From contig CAKSAJ010000003.1 in assembly GCA_934435195.1 (NCBI GenBank), forward strand, positions 124,001 through 188,000: a stretch of 64,000 nucleotides of DNA, read 5' to 3'. The notes under the pieces are model-generated. The model was not told the DNA's origin. It searched no databases and was given only the letters and a program-made list of their open reading frames with translations. This DNA comes from an uncultured Schaedlerella sp. (lineage in GTDB: Bacteria; Bacillota; Clostridia; Lachnospirales; Lachnospiraceae). Position numbers and translations under genes: made by a program. Numbering within the stretch: position 1 is the first letter of the stretch; each line of letters opens with the position of its first letter. This document shows, in pieces, positions 56,107 through 63,809 of the stretch.

Positions 56107-57300
56107 TTATTTGTATAATGCTTTTTGAATTCTCTCTATTGCTTCCTTTAGCATGCTCTGCGGACATCCCACATTTATTCGAATGTGTTCTTCTCCACCC
56201 GGACCAAACCAGGTTCCTGGAACACATATTACATTCGCCTCAAACACAACTCTTTGGAATAATTCCTGATCTCCTAAATGGAGTCCTGATAAATCTAACC
56301 AACACAAAAATGTTCCTTGCGGACGAATCATCTTAGCTCCCGGCATTTGCTCTTCAACAAATTTTTCAAGAAAATCTACATTTTTCTGCATATATGCAAT
56401 TTCCTGCTTCATCCATTCTTCGCCTTCATCTGTGTAAGCTGCACTGACACACTCCAGGCCAAAAGTATTTCTTACATCCAAAGACATTACTTTCTGTGTA
56501 TGTTCAAATTTTTCTCGTAACTCTTTATTTGGAATAATCGACATACTTGCTTTTAATCCGGCCACATTAAATGTTTTGCTTGGTGCAGTTAAGAGAATAA
56601 AGCTTTCTTCATATCGTTTATCTAAACTTAAAAGTGGATAATGCTTATATCCTTCATAAACGATATCTGCATGAATTTCATCTGCCACTAAAATGACATC
56701 ATGTTTCAAGCAAATTTCGGCTACTGCAGTAAGTTCCTCTTTTTTCCATACTCGACCTACTGGATTATGTGGACTGCACAATACCATTAATTTGTTTTCT
56801 GGTTTAGCTGCAAGTGCTTCTAATTCTTCCAGATTCATTTTAAACTCGTTATTTACCTGAACCAGCCCGTTATTTACAACTTTTCTATTATCATTCTTAA
56901 CAATTGTTGCAAATGGATCATAAACTGGTTGTTGAATGATTACCCCATCTCCCTCGTTGGTAAATGATCTAATAGCAATATTGATACTTGCAACAACTGA
57001 TGGAACAAAGGTGATCCATTCTGGTTTTACCTCCCAATCAAACCTTCTTTTCTGCCATCCACATACAGCACTGTAAAACGGCGCCATTGGTGCACAATAT
57101 CCAAAAATTTCCTTCTCTACTCTGTCACGAAGTGCATTTACAATTACTGGTGCACATGCAAAATCTGTATCCGCAAGCCACATTGGAATCATATCTTCTG
57201 GTATCTCACAATTCAGATAAGATGAAACCGCTTTGGAATGCCATTTCATGTCATTAGTGTTTACACGATCCACTTTTCTGTCAAAATCATATTTCATCAT
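56107..57300 (-). CDS. PatB/MalY-type PLP-dependent C-S lyase or aminotransferase
   Basis: A 397-residue fold type I PLP enzyme. WLADTDFACAPVIVNAL near the N-terminus and SPHNPVGRVW, ADEIHADIVY and APSKTFNVAGLKAS (Schiff-base lysine near 240) match the PatB/MalY cystathionine beta-lyase group. AAAGGAGG precedes two adjacent ATGs; 57300 or 57297 may be used. It is first in an operon with an APC permease, behind a strong promoter with two palindromes. Release of thiols or pyruvate from cystathionine-like compounds is likely. Confidence 0.9.
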   Translation of the reverse strand: MMKYDFDRKVDRVNTNDMKWHSKAVSSYLNCEIPEDMIPMWLADTDFACAPVIVNALRDRVEKEIFGYCAPMAPFYSAVCGWQKRRFDWEVKPEWITFVPSVVASINIAIRSFTNEGDGVIIQQPVYDPFATIVKNDNRKVVNNGLVQVNNEFKMNLEELEALAAKPENKLMVLCSPHNPVGRVWKKEELTAVAEICLKHDVILVADEIHADIVYEGYKHYPLLSLDKRYEESFILLTAPSKTFNVAGLKASMSIIPNKELREKFEHTQKVMSLDVRNTFGLECVSAAYTDEGEEWMKQEIAYMQKNVDFLEKFVEEQMPGAKMIRPQGTFLCWLDLSGLHLGDQELFQRVVFEANVICVPGTWFGPGGEEHIRINVGCPQSMLKEAIERIQKALYK

Positions 57301-57315
57301 TTGCTCCTCCTTTTA

Positions 57316-57376
57316 GTTTAACTATTAAACAGTTTATCTGTTAAACTTATTATATTCTTACTCTTTCAAAAGTCAA
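57316..57376 (-). promoter_or_regulatory. Promoter and tandem palindromes of the PatB-permease operon
   Basis: TTGACT (57371-57376) and a perfect TATAAT (57349-57354), 16 bp apart on the minus strand. Just past the start site lie GTTTAA-cta-TTAAAC (57316-57330, perfect) and GTTTAT-ctg-TTAAAC (57332-57346), 16 bp apart. This is the geometry of MarR-type operators. Confidence 0.8.
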
Positions 57377-57410
57377 TTATTTTTATAGAAATAGAACAAA
57401 AAAGACATTT

Positions 57411-57578
57411 TCAACAAATATGTTTTAACATTTTTGTCAAATTCAACCATATAGTGTTTTTCAAAAAAGTGTTGCAAATCCATAGAATATAATTGTGCCC
57501 CCTCCTTATAGCGGACAAATTTCTTCCTGCTTGCACAAGTTTTTCCAATTCTGGAATTTCTTTTCTGACTTTAGGCAT
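57411..57578 (-). CDS. Small ORF of unknown status (55 aa)
   Basis: A 55-codon ORF starting MPKVRKEIPELEKLVQAG after AAGGAGG. The first 25 residues look coding (charged, amphipathic), but the rest is low-complexity and may be random sequence, so this could be a fragment of a DNA-binding or transposase-like gene. The ribosome site lies in the arm of an inverted repeat. Not recognised. Confidence 0.3.
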   Translation of the reverse strand: MPKVRKEIPELEKLVQAGRNLSAIRRGHNYILWICNTFLKNTIWLNLTKMLKHIC

Positions 57579-57586
57579 GAAAAAAC

Positions 57587-57635
57587 CTCCTTCCTTCGTA
57601 CATAAAAAATATCTTTCATATCTACAAAAGAAGGA
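57587..57635 (-). terminator. Hairpin downstream of the HIT gene
   Basis: CCTCCTTC (57587-57594) pairs with GAAGGAGG (57628-57635) across a loop of about 33 nt. On the minus strand the second arm is followed by TTTTTTC, so it may end HIT transcription; it also contains the ribosome site of the small ORF at 57578. Confidence 0.5.
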
Positions 57636-57709
57636 GGGGGAAATATACCTCTAATATGTAATTTTTTTCAATTCAAGTCGAGCAGCCTTATATCTATTCC
57701 AGCCAACTT

Positions 57710-58135
57710 CTATTTTGCAAGTGCTTCACGATACTTTTCTACCATTTCCTGATAAGCTTCTTCTGACAATGTCTTCTCGCCCGGATTCATCGCAAATGTG
57801 CCGCCCCACTCATATTCATCTTTATACTTTGGTACAAGATGGAAATGAAGATGATGTCCTGTGTCTCCATAAGCTCCGTAATTTACTTTGTCCGGATGGA
57901 AAATATCATGCATCGCAACAGCAACTTTGTTAATATCCTCTATATAAGAACTTCTTTCTTCTACTGTAAGTTCCGTAATCTCGCTGACATGTTTCTTATG
58001 TGCCACAATCACACGTCCAGGGTGGCTCTGCTCTTTAAACAAATAAACTTTTGAACTCTCAAGTTCGCAGATTTTGATTCCAAATGCTGCTACAAGTTCT
58101 CCTTCCATACAATATGCACAAGTCTGATCCTTCAT
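57710..58135 (-). CDS. HIT family nucleotide-binding protein
   Basis: A 141-residue HIT-fold protein. The catalytic triad motif is GHHLHFHLVPKY near 93-104 (H-x-H-x-H). An N-terminal CAYCMEG cysteine pair is typical of the branch with a zinc-like site. Members hydrolyse nucleoside phosphoramidates or dinucleotides. The gene is single, preceded by a cre-like palindrome that overlaps the likely -35 region. Confidence 0.9.
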   Translation of the reverse strand: MKDQTCAYCMEGELVAAFGIKICELESSKVYLFKEQSHPGRVIVAHKKHVSEITELTVEERSSYIEDINKVAVAMHDIFHPDKVNYGAYGDTGHHLHFHLVPKYKDEYEWGGTFAMNPGEKTLSEEAYQEMVEKYREALAK

Positions 58136-58229
58136 TTTAAATACCTGCCTTTCTTTTGGTCCAGTGTTTTGAAAATTCTTTATATTTCACTGTTTTTCAC
58201 TTTGTTCTCTAGCATAGTATATCATAATA

Positions 58230-58243
58230 TGTAAGCGCTTACA
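58230..58243. promoter_or_regulatory. cre-like palindrome TGTAAGCGCTTACA
   Basis: A perfect 14-bp palindrome matching the CcpA catabolite-responsive consensus in all but its last flanking base. It lies about 95 bp before the HIT gene and abuts a -10-like TATACT, so it could repress HIT expression; another LacI-family protein is possible. Confidence 0.6.
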
Positions 58244-58272
58244 CGTTTTTTCTCATTTTACCTCAATTTCTT

Positions 58273-58671
58273 TCAGTCCCGTTCACTCTCCCAATAATCA
58301 TATGCATCATCGTAACCGTCATCGTAATCACCATCACCAAATTCTTCTGCCCATTCTTCTGCAATATCATATGGCTCTGTTTCCTCCTTATTGGAACAGC
58401 TTTCTCCATATTGATACTCACTCCATGTAAGTTTCTGATACTCTACTTTTAAATCTGTAAGCGGGGCAATCGCCATACTTTTTTGTAAGCTGTCGGAGTA
58501 TTTTTCAACATACCGTTCAGCAATCTTTGCAGCTTCAGCATCTTGTTGTTCTTCCATTTTCACCCTTTCTATTTGCTTTTTTTCTTCATACTCTCCATAC
58601 CTAAAACCTATAAAAAACAAAAATACCAATCCCAAAACACAGATAAATCCATATATAATCTTCTTCCTCAT
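58273..58671 (-). CDS. Membrane-anchored acidic protein of unknown function
   Basis: A 132-residue protein with one N-terminal membrane helix (about 5-24), a charged, probably helical segment (about 28-60) and a strongly acidic tail rich in D, E and Y (EEWAEEFGDGDYDDGYDDAYDY). It is not recognised. The topology suggests most of the protein lies outside the cytoplasm. It stands alone between the cre-like site and the Rpn accessory patch. Confidence 0.7.
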   Translation of the reverse strand: MRKKIIYGFICVLGLVFLFFIGFRYGEYEEKKQIERVKMEEQQDAEAAKIAERYVEKYSDSLQKSMAIAPLTDLKVEYQKLTWSEYQYGESCSNKEETEPYDIAEEWAEEFGDGDYDDGYDDAYDYWESERD

Positions 58672-58813
58672 AAGGCACCCCTTTTCTCACTACCATCATT
58701 TTTATATGACAATAATTATATAGCAACAGATGCGTTATAAAAATCCCAGCTTGCCCGATCATTTTTATTTATGCCGTTCCACATTCCACACACGGCACCT
58801 CCTTTTTTGCATG

Positions 58814-58851
58814 TAAAAAGCAGCTAATCTATTTTTCATAGACTAACTGCT
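58814..58851 (-). terminator. Terminator after the Rpn gene (repeated hairpin copy 2)
   Basis: The same 38 bp as at 39397-39434, with a 14-bp stem and a TTTTTA run on the minus strand. It ends transcription from the Rpn gene at 58885-59631. Confidence 0.82.
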
Positions 58852-58884
58852 CACATAAGTTTATAGTGCCTGGCACCAATGTGG

Positions 58885-59631
58885 TTAACTTGAATAATTT
58901 TCATCCAGAGCTTTGACTTCTTCTACTGTTAGTTTTGCTATTTCTGCAATTTCTTCATATGACAGTTTTTTTAATTTCAACAAACGCTCTGCTACTTCTA
59001 TCAGTTCTTCTTTTCGCATTTCTTCCATCGCTTTACACATAGTCGCAACTCCTTTCTCATCTTCTTTGAAATATCGAACTCGGTCTGCCAGAATTTTATA
59101 TTTCATATCCTTGGCATCGGTACAGGAAAAATCATGCATCAGCTTTCCTAATGCAGATTCGTCTTTAATTTGTGAGTTCACATATATAATATGTGATTCA
59201 TCACCAAACAATTCGCCTGTTTCTTTTACCGTTCTGTCAATATGATAGATTGGTAATCCCACTTTCATTATATCATTTTCTGTAATAAAAATAACATAGG
59301 ATTCACACAAATTTTCAAACTTTTCACCTGGTTCTGTTACATTTGCGTCGATGAGGCTACTGTTATATCTCGCTCTTTTCACTCCAGCACCCTTATCACT
59401 TCTCTGTATCTCAATATTGTAAACCCTGTTATTTGCATCAACTGCCAAGATATCCAGCCTTACTGAACGTCCCTGCAGATTCTTAATATCCTGCTGTCCA
59501 TTTACTCGCAATACTTTCAAATCAGTCCGGTTCAAAATAATCTGAAGTAAAAACTCCGTACACGCTTTATCCTCAAATACCTTTTGCATGAAATCATCGT
59601 CCAACAATCTCAAGCCCTGCAGACGCTGCAA
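58885..59631 (-). CDS. Rpn-family recombination-promoting nuclease/putative transposase
   Basis: A 248-residue PD-(D/E)XK protein of the Rpn family. QRLQGLRLLDDDFMQKVFED opens it; the nuclease core is VRLDILAVDANNRVYNIEIQRSDKG (D-x-ExQ), read in parts. The C-terminal 51 residues are duplicated at 62969-63124. The start is TTG with a weak ribosome site; just upstream the frame reads a few family-like residues (KEDL) and then a stop, so the N-terminus may have been eroded. The XRE gene ends 58 nt upstream. Confidence 0.8.
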   Translation of the reverse strand: MQRLQGLRLLDDDFMQKVFEDKACTEFLLQIILNRTDLKVLRVNGQQDIKNLQGRSVRLDILAVDANNRVYNIEIQRSDKGAGVKRARYNSSLIDANVTEPGEKFENLCESYVIFITENDIMKVGLPIYHIDRTVKETGELFGDESHIIYVNSQIKDESALGKLMHDFSCTDAKDMKYKILADRVRYFKEDEKGVATMCKAMEEMRKEELIEVAERLLKLKKLSYEEIAEIAKLTVEEVKALDENYSS

Positions 59632-59689
59632 ATCTTCTTTATCTTATTTCTTTATTTATTCGTTTATACGTATTTTGTAAGTAAATTTT

Positions 59690-60040
59690 TTATGTAAGCT
59701 CTTTTAGTGCTTCCAAATATCCCATCACTCTTTTCTGTGCATCTGTATTTAACTTTTGATATGTCTCTACCAATCTTCCAATCTCTGTCTCTTTGCTAAT
59801 TACATAAGTATTATTATCTCTGCTTCTGTTTCCTGTATGCTCTGCTCCCGATAACAACTCATATGGTGTCACATCCAATACTTCACAAATTATCAAAATC
59901 TTATCACTTACCGGATTGGTTCTTTTTTTCTTCCAGTCACTTATCGAACTTTCTGCAATTCCTGTTCTCTGGGCAAATTCTTTCTGACTCATTCCCTTTT
60001 CTTTCAATAATTCAAAAATCTTATCACTGATTGTCTTCAT
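59690..60040 (-). CDS. XRE family transcriptional regulator
   Basis: A 116-residue protein with an N-terminal helix-turn-helix of the Cro/C1 type (LLKEKGMSQKEFAQRTGIAESSISDWKKKRTNP across about 9-40) and a short C-terminal dimerisation region (ETYQKLNTDAQKRVMGYLEALKEL). It lies between the YolD-like gene and the Rpn gene in the accessory patch. A phage-like or DNA-damage control role is possible but not shown. Confidence 0.88.
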   Translation of the reverse strand: MKTISDKIFELLKEKGMSQKEFAQRTGIAESSISDWKKKRTNPVSDKILIICEVLDVTPYELLSGAEHTGNRSRDNNTYVISKETEIGRLVETYQKLNTDAQKRVMGYLEALKELT

Positions 60041-60190
60041 TTCCCTTCTCGCCTCTTTTCTCTTCTTTTTATTCTACCAGCCCCTACAACACATGATGTA
60101 AGAGCTGGACACTTATTTTGTTGTTTTCATAAGTCTATCACTTTATGTTTTATTTGTAAATACGTATTTATCTGTTTATGGAAATTTAAT

Positions 60191-60203
60191 GGTGTCTGAC
60201 ACC
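60191..60203. repeat. GGTGTCTGACACC palindrome
   Basis: A perfect 13-base palindrome in the 208-bp gap between the XRE and YolD-like genes. Related copies are GTGCCTGGCAC at 58866-58876 and TGTCAGGCAC at 62951-62960. Confidence 0.6.
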
Positions 60204-60248
60204 TGGTAAAATCCTTGGCTTTGTTTCCATTGTTGTCCTTTCCAACTA

Positions 60249-60683
60249 CTAATACATATCTCCAAACATTTCTCCATCTATATCACTTATCTGCTCAATT
60301 GGGATGACTGTCTTATCTTCCATAATAACTGTATGTTCATATTCATCAAACTTCTTTACGCAACCGGAGCAGGTAATGTATGCTCCTCCAGCTTTTTTAT
60401 TATCCGGTACGAAATAAGTGATTCTAACCCTTTGCTGTGTACCGATGGTTTCAGCAATCAAATTTAACTTTTCATTCAATTCAGCTATGACTTCATCACT
60501 CAGCATCAATTTTTCATCCGTCTGTCTTGCAGTTTCCTTAATAGCTGCTTCGTGTCCAGTAAGTGCCGCAAAAGGCGAAAACTGTGCTGCTCTATCATAA
60601 AGGGACATACGAGGGTGTTTCTTTGAAGTTGGATTCGGCAGATTGATAATATCATCATATCTGTGATTGTCTTGATTCTCCAT
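60249..60683 (-). CDS. YolD-like protein
   Basis: A 144-residue protein of the YolD family, small proteins often encoded next to Y-family polymerases. KHPRMSLYDRAAQFSPFAALTGHE near 22-45 is the family signature, read in parts, and the C-terminal strand-rich part includes VIPIEQISDIDGEMF. TGGAGGAAG precedes the ATG. It belongs to a group with a 31-residue ORF and the UmuC-type polymerase, probably a translesion module. Confidence 0.85.
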   Translation of the reverse strand: MENQDNHRYDDIINLPNPTSKKHPRMSLYDRAAQFSPFAALTGHEAAIKETARQTDEKLMLSDEVIAELNEKLNLIAETIGTQQRVRITYFVPDNKKAGGAYITCSGCVKKFDEYEHTVIMEDKTVIPIEQISDIDGEMFGDMY

Positions 60684-60695
60684 AATCTTCCTCCA

Positions 60696-60791
60696 TTACA
60701 GTGGCATAGGTGTCCGTGCGAGCAGATAAATGCAAATGGCAGATAAAATAACTGCTACGATTGCAACGCATATTGCTGTTTCCTTAATCAT
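60696..60791 (-). CDS. Small hydrophobic ORF between polymerase and YolD genes (31 aa)
   Basis: A 31-codon ORF starting 12 nt after the polymerase stop and ending 12 nt before the YolD-like start. It reads as a single membrane helix (AICVAIVAVILSAICIYLLA) with a short polar tail. The ribosome site is weak. The tight spacing on both sides is the main support; it may be a membrane peptide or a chance ORF. Confidence 0.45.
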   Translation of the reverse strand: MIKETAICVAIVAVILSAICIYLLARTPMPL

Positions 60792-60803
60792 ATACTTTAT
60801 TTT

Positions 60804-62333
60804 CTACGCCTTGTGTCCGCCTATCTGCTCATTACGGTCTTTGGCTGTCGCTCCCTCCTGAAGATTCATTCCTTTCAAGATGGCATTCTTCCCAAACTTC
60901 TTTTTTATCGTAAGCATTGTCTGTTGCATACGCTTTTCACGCTCTAAAGCTGCTTCTTCTTTGACTTGCTCCTGTTCTTTTGCCTTATAATCCGTAAAAA
61001 GGTCAAGCTGCTCATATTTCTCTTCTTTCTTTACTGAGTTCTCGTCTACAAGCCTGTTCGCTGTAATGTTAATTCTTCTAATAAGCAAATTTTTATCCAC
61101 GATTCTGTCATACAGTTCCATCACAGCATCGGTTATCAGCATTGTTGATGATGTCTGCCTTTTCAGGTTTGTTGTTCCGTGAGCGTGTTTAGGAACCCTT
61201 CTTCCATATCTGTCAATTGTGACATCTCCCTTGTATTTTCTACTGCGGTCTGGGTCTGTCAGATTTTCTATGTCATACCCTATGGTCAATACAATCTGGT
61301 CAGTAACAAGTCCCTTGTCTACTAAATCGAGTACCATAAGGTCAGTCATTTCTTTTACAACTAATTTTGCTTTATCAAAATCATACGGGCAGTGAAGTAC
61401 CTGTCCTGAGCATACACTGTTGGTTTCCGGCTTATAGGCTTTGACCTGCTCCATCGTACAAGGTTCATATCCCCAAGCATGGTCAATTAGCAGTTCCGCA
61501 TTGATTCCAAACAACTTATAGAGCAGTTCTTCGTTATACAGTTCATTCGGCTTTCCGATAGAACATCTTGCTATATCTCCCATAGTAAAAAGTCCATGTT
61601 CTTCCAATTTCTTTGCATAACCTTTACCTACTCTCCAGAAATCTGTAAGCGGTCTGTGATTCCATAGCTGTCTGCGGTAAGACATTTCATCCAATTCGGC
61701 AATTCGCACACCATCCTTATCCGGCTCAATATGCTTTGCCACAATATCCATCGCAATCTTACACAAGTACATATTCGTGCCGATTCCGGCTGTTGCTGTG
61801 ATTCCTGTTGTTTTCAAAACATCTTGTATCATCGTCATGGCAAGTTCCCTTGCAGTCATCTGATAGGTGTTCAGATAATTGGTTGCATCTATGAATACTT
61901 CATCAATCGAGTAAGGGAAAATATCTTCCAGAGCGATGTATTTCAAGTAAACACTGTAAATCTTGGTGCTATACTCCAGATAGTATGCCATACGAGGTGG
62001 TGCAACGATATAATCAATCTCCAAAGCTGGATTTGCATTTAATTCTGTACTGTCATCAGACGAACCCGTAAATGTACGATTTGGTGCTTTCCATCTTCGG
62101 GTGTTATTAACTTCTTTTACCTTTTGCACGACTTCAAACAAGCGTGGTCTGCCGGATATCCCATAACTTTTTAATGACGGAGATACCGCAAGGCAGATGG
62201 TTTTCTCTGTCCTGCTCTTATCTGCAACCACAAGATTTGTTGTTAAAGGGTCACGATTTCGCTCTTTACATTCCACAGAAGCATAGAATGATTTGAGGTC
62301 GATTGCGATGTAGGTCTTTTGCTTTGCCATCAT
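60804..62333 (-). CDS. Y-family DNA polymerase (UmuC/UvrX type)
   Basis: A 509-residue translesion polymerase. IAIDLKSFYASVECKER carries the first catalytic acids, and SIDEVFIDATNYL has the S-x-DE catalytic pair in the palm. A fingers/little-finger region and a charged C-terminal tail follow. This version matches the UvrX-type proteins of Gram-positive mobile elements and plasmids, partnered with YolD. It probably gives DNA-damage tolerance to the accessory region. Confidence 0.92.
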   Translation of the reverse strand: MMAKQKTYIAIDLKSFYASVECKERNRDPLTTNLVVADKSRTEKTICLAVSPSLKSYGISGRPRLFEVVQKVKEVNNTRRWKAPNRTFTGSSDDSTELNANPALEIDYIVAPPRMAYYLEYSTKIYSVYLKYIALEDIFPYSIDEVFIDATNYLNTYQMTARELAMTMIQDVLKTTGITATAGIGTNMYLCKIAMDIVAKHIEPDKDGVRIAELDEMSYRRQLWNHRPLTDFWRVGKGYAKKLEEHGLFTMGDIARCSIGKPNELYNEELLYKLFGINAELLIDHAWGYEPCTMEQVKAYKPETNSVCSGQVLHCPYDFDKAKLVVKEMTDLMVLDLVDKGLVTDQIVLTIGYDIENLTDPDRSRKYKGDVTIDRYGRRVPKHAHGTTNLKRQTSSTMLITDAVMELYDRIVDKNLLIRRINITANRLVDENSVKKEEKYEQLDLFTDYKAKEQEQVKEEAALEREKRMQQTMLTIKKKFGKNAILKGMNLQEGATAKDRNEQIGGHKA

Positions 62334-62380
62334 TCTATGCTCCCTTCTAAAATTCCTTCGAGTAAATTATGCTAGAGTTT

Positions 62381-62524
62381 TTAGACTAACTCTTTCTGGT
62401 TCTGTTTATTATACAGAAATCGTCTGACTTCCATAATCTTATCAGAACCTTCATCGTCTATTTTTTCTTCCAAATCCCGGTAAAACAAGGGCAGATATCT
62501 TAACTTATAATTCGTATCACCCAT
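62381..62524 (-). pseudogene. Internally deleted RelE/ParE-type toxin
   Basis: A 47-codon frame overlapping the antitoxin end by 8 nt. It opens NYKLRYLPLFYRDLEEKI, the usual N-terminus of RelE/ParE toxins, then jumps to DKIMEVRRFLYNKQNQKELV, the usual C-terminus. About half the normal length (roughly 100 residues), including the core strands, is missing without frame loss. It is therefore most likely an inactive toxin beside an intact antitoxin. Confidence 0.75.
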
Positions 62525-62774
62525 TTATTTTCTTCCGAAGATTTTCAAAAACTTCTTCGTGTGTATATCTTGTTTCATTTTCTACAGCAAACTGATCGGC
62601 TTCATCCAATGCTGCTTCCACACCGTCTGTAAGCCTTGAATAAGCATCTAAACTTAGAACAACCATTGCTCCATAACCGTTTTTCGTTAAATAAACAGGA
62701 TCTCCTCCTCTAACTGCCTTTTCAATTTCTGGAAATTTATTTCTCAAATCTGAAACTGGTCTTATTTGTATCAT
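62517..62774 (-). CDS. Phd/YefM-type antitoxin
   Basis: An 85-residue antitoxin. The N-terminal DNA-binding fold reads IRPVSDLRNKFPEIEKAVRGGDPVYLTKNGYGAMVVLSLDAYSRL in consecutive parts, typical of Phd/YefM. The C-terminus is charged (TRYTHEEVFENLRKKING), for toxin binding. Its 3' end overlaps the start of the toxin frame at 62524, which is shortened. No intact partner is visible. Confidence 0.88.
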   Translation of the reverse strand: MIQIRPVSDLRNKFPEIEKAVRGGDPVYLTKNGYGAMVVLSLDAYSRLTDGVEAALDEADQFAVENETRYTHEEVFENLRKKING

Positions 62775-62880
62775 AGCAATCTCCTTATCATTATTTTATC
62801 AGAATTTTATCTTTATATATGATTATATCCCCGATTTCCCGTTTTATCAACTTTTATTTTACAATATATTCTGTTACAAA

Positions 62881-62914
62881 AGAATTCCGATGAAATTAGG
62901 GCTGAAGGAATTCT
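62881..62914 (-). terminator. Weak hairpin before the toxin-antitoxin genes
   Basis: AGAATTCC / GGAATTCT stem (8 bp) with an 18-nt loop and a short TTTG run on the minus strand. The interval 62775-62968 holds nothing else recognised. Confidence 0.4.
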
Positions 62915-62968
62915 GAAATTTTTCTAAAATACTTAAGTTGACCACATTGATGTCAGGCACCACTGTGG

Positions 62969-63124
62969 TCAACTTGAATAATTTTCATCCAGAGCTTTGA
63001 CTTCTTCTACTGTTAGTTTTGCTATTTCTGCAATTTCTTCATATGATAATTTTTTTAATTTCAACAAACGCTCTGCTACTTCTATCAGTTCTTCTTTTCG
63101 CATTTCTTCCATCGCTTTGCACAT
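62969..63124 (-). pseudogene. C-terminal fragment of an Rpn-family gene
   Basis: A 51-residue frame (MCKAMEEMRKEELIEVAERL... DENYSS) that repeats the last 51 residues of the Rpn protein encoded at 58885-59631. DNA similarity extends over about 58873-59057 versus 62957-63139 with only a few differences, including non-coding sequence past the stop. It lacks the nuclease core, so it is a decayed or duplicated 3' end. Confidence 0.85.
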
Positions 63125-63148
63125 AGTCGCAACTCCTTCCTAAACTAA

Positions 63149-63748
63149 TTACTCTGCTCTTGTGTCCGCTAAGTACATTCCCCAATCCTTTAATTCTTCC
63201 GGCAAATCATACACCGATTTTCCTTTGCAATCACATCTTTCAGACTGTCCCGGCGTTGCATCAGAAAATGTATCCCATGCTGTAATTAGACTTTCCACTT
63301 TTTCAATCCCATGAGCTTCAAAAAAATTATTATAGTTCGATAACTGCTGGCTATAAATCGTTACCACATTATATTTATCAAGCATGATTTCGTCCTGACT
63401 CTCATGACAGCCAAATCCAAATCTGTTCATGCCGTCATTGATAAGAAGTTCTCCATATCTTTCCAATAATACAAGACATTCTTCCTGTGAACACCCATCT
63501 ATATAATAAACATCTTTATGTGTTTCCTCTAATATTCCCGGAGCAATTGGATTTTCTCTGTCGCACGTAACTGGTAATTCTAAAATAAAAAATAACGGTT
63601 CATCATGCATTACAATGAAATGCTGGAATACTTCTTTTATCTTTTCTACATCAACATTAGCCATTAACGTCACGTCATCTGTCACTTCGTATTCCTCATT
63701 CAATCTTTCCGGCTCATATATTTTATATCCTTTAGCAAGATTTAGCAT
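63149..63748 (-). CDS. Unknown cytosolic protein (199 aa)
   Basis: A 199-residue protein without signal peptide or membrane segment. The ATG at 63748 follows AAGGAGA at 8 nt and is preferred to a longer reading. It is acidic, with sections such as EPLFFILELPVTCDREN, a CSQEECLVLLERYGELLINDGMNRFGFGCH region and a C-terminal CDCKGKS cluster. The family is not recognised. It precedes the Rpn fragment by 24 nt and may belong to a contact-dependent or toxin-immunity-type cassette, but nothing shows this. Confidence 0.65.
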   Translation of the reverse strand: MLNLAKGYKIYEPERLNEEYEVTDDVTLMANVDVEKIKEVFQHFIVMHDEPLFFILELPVTCDRENPIAPGILEETHKDVYYIDGCSQEECLVLLERYGELLINDGMNRFGFGCHESQDEIMLDKYNVVTIYSQQLSNYNNFFEAHGIEKVESLITAWDTFSDATPGQSERCDCKGKSVYDLPEELKDWGMYLADTRAE

Positions 63749-63809
63749 CTGCACTTCTCCTTCAGTATACAAATTTCACTTGTTAATTTCTGGTCTATTT
63801 TACCACGAA

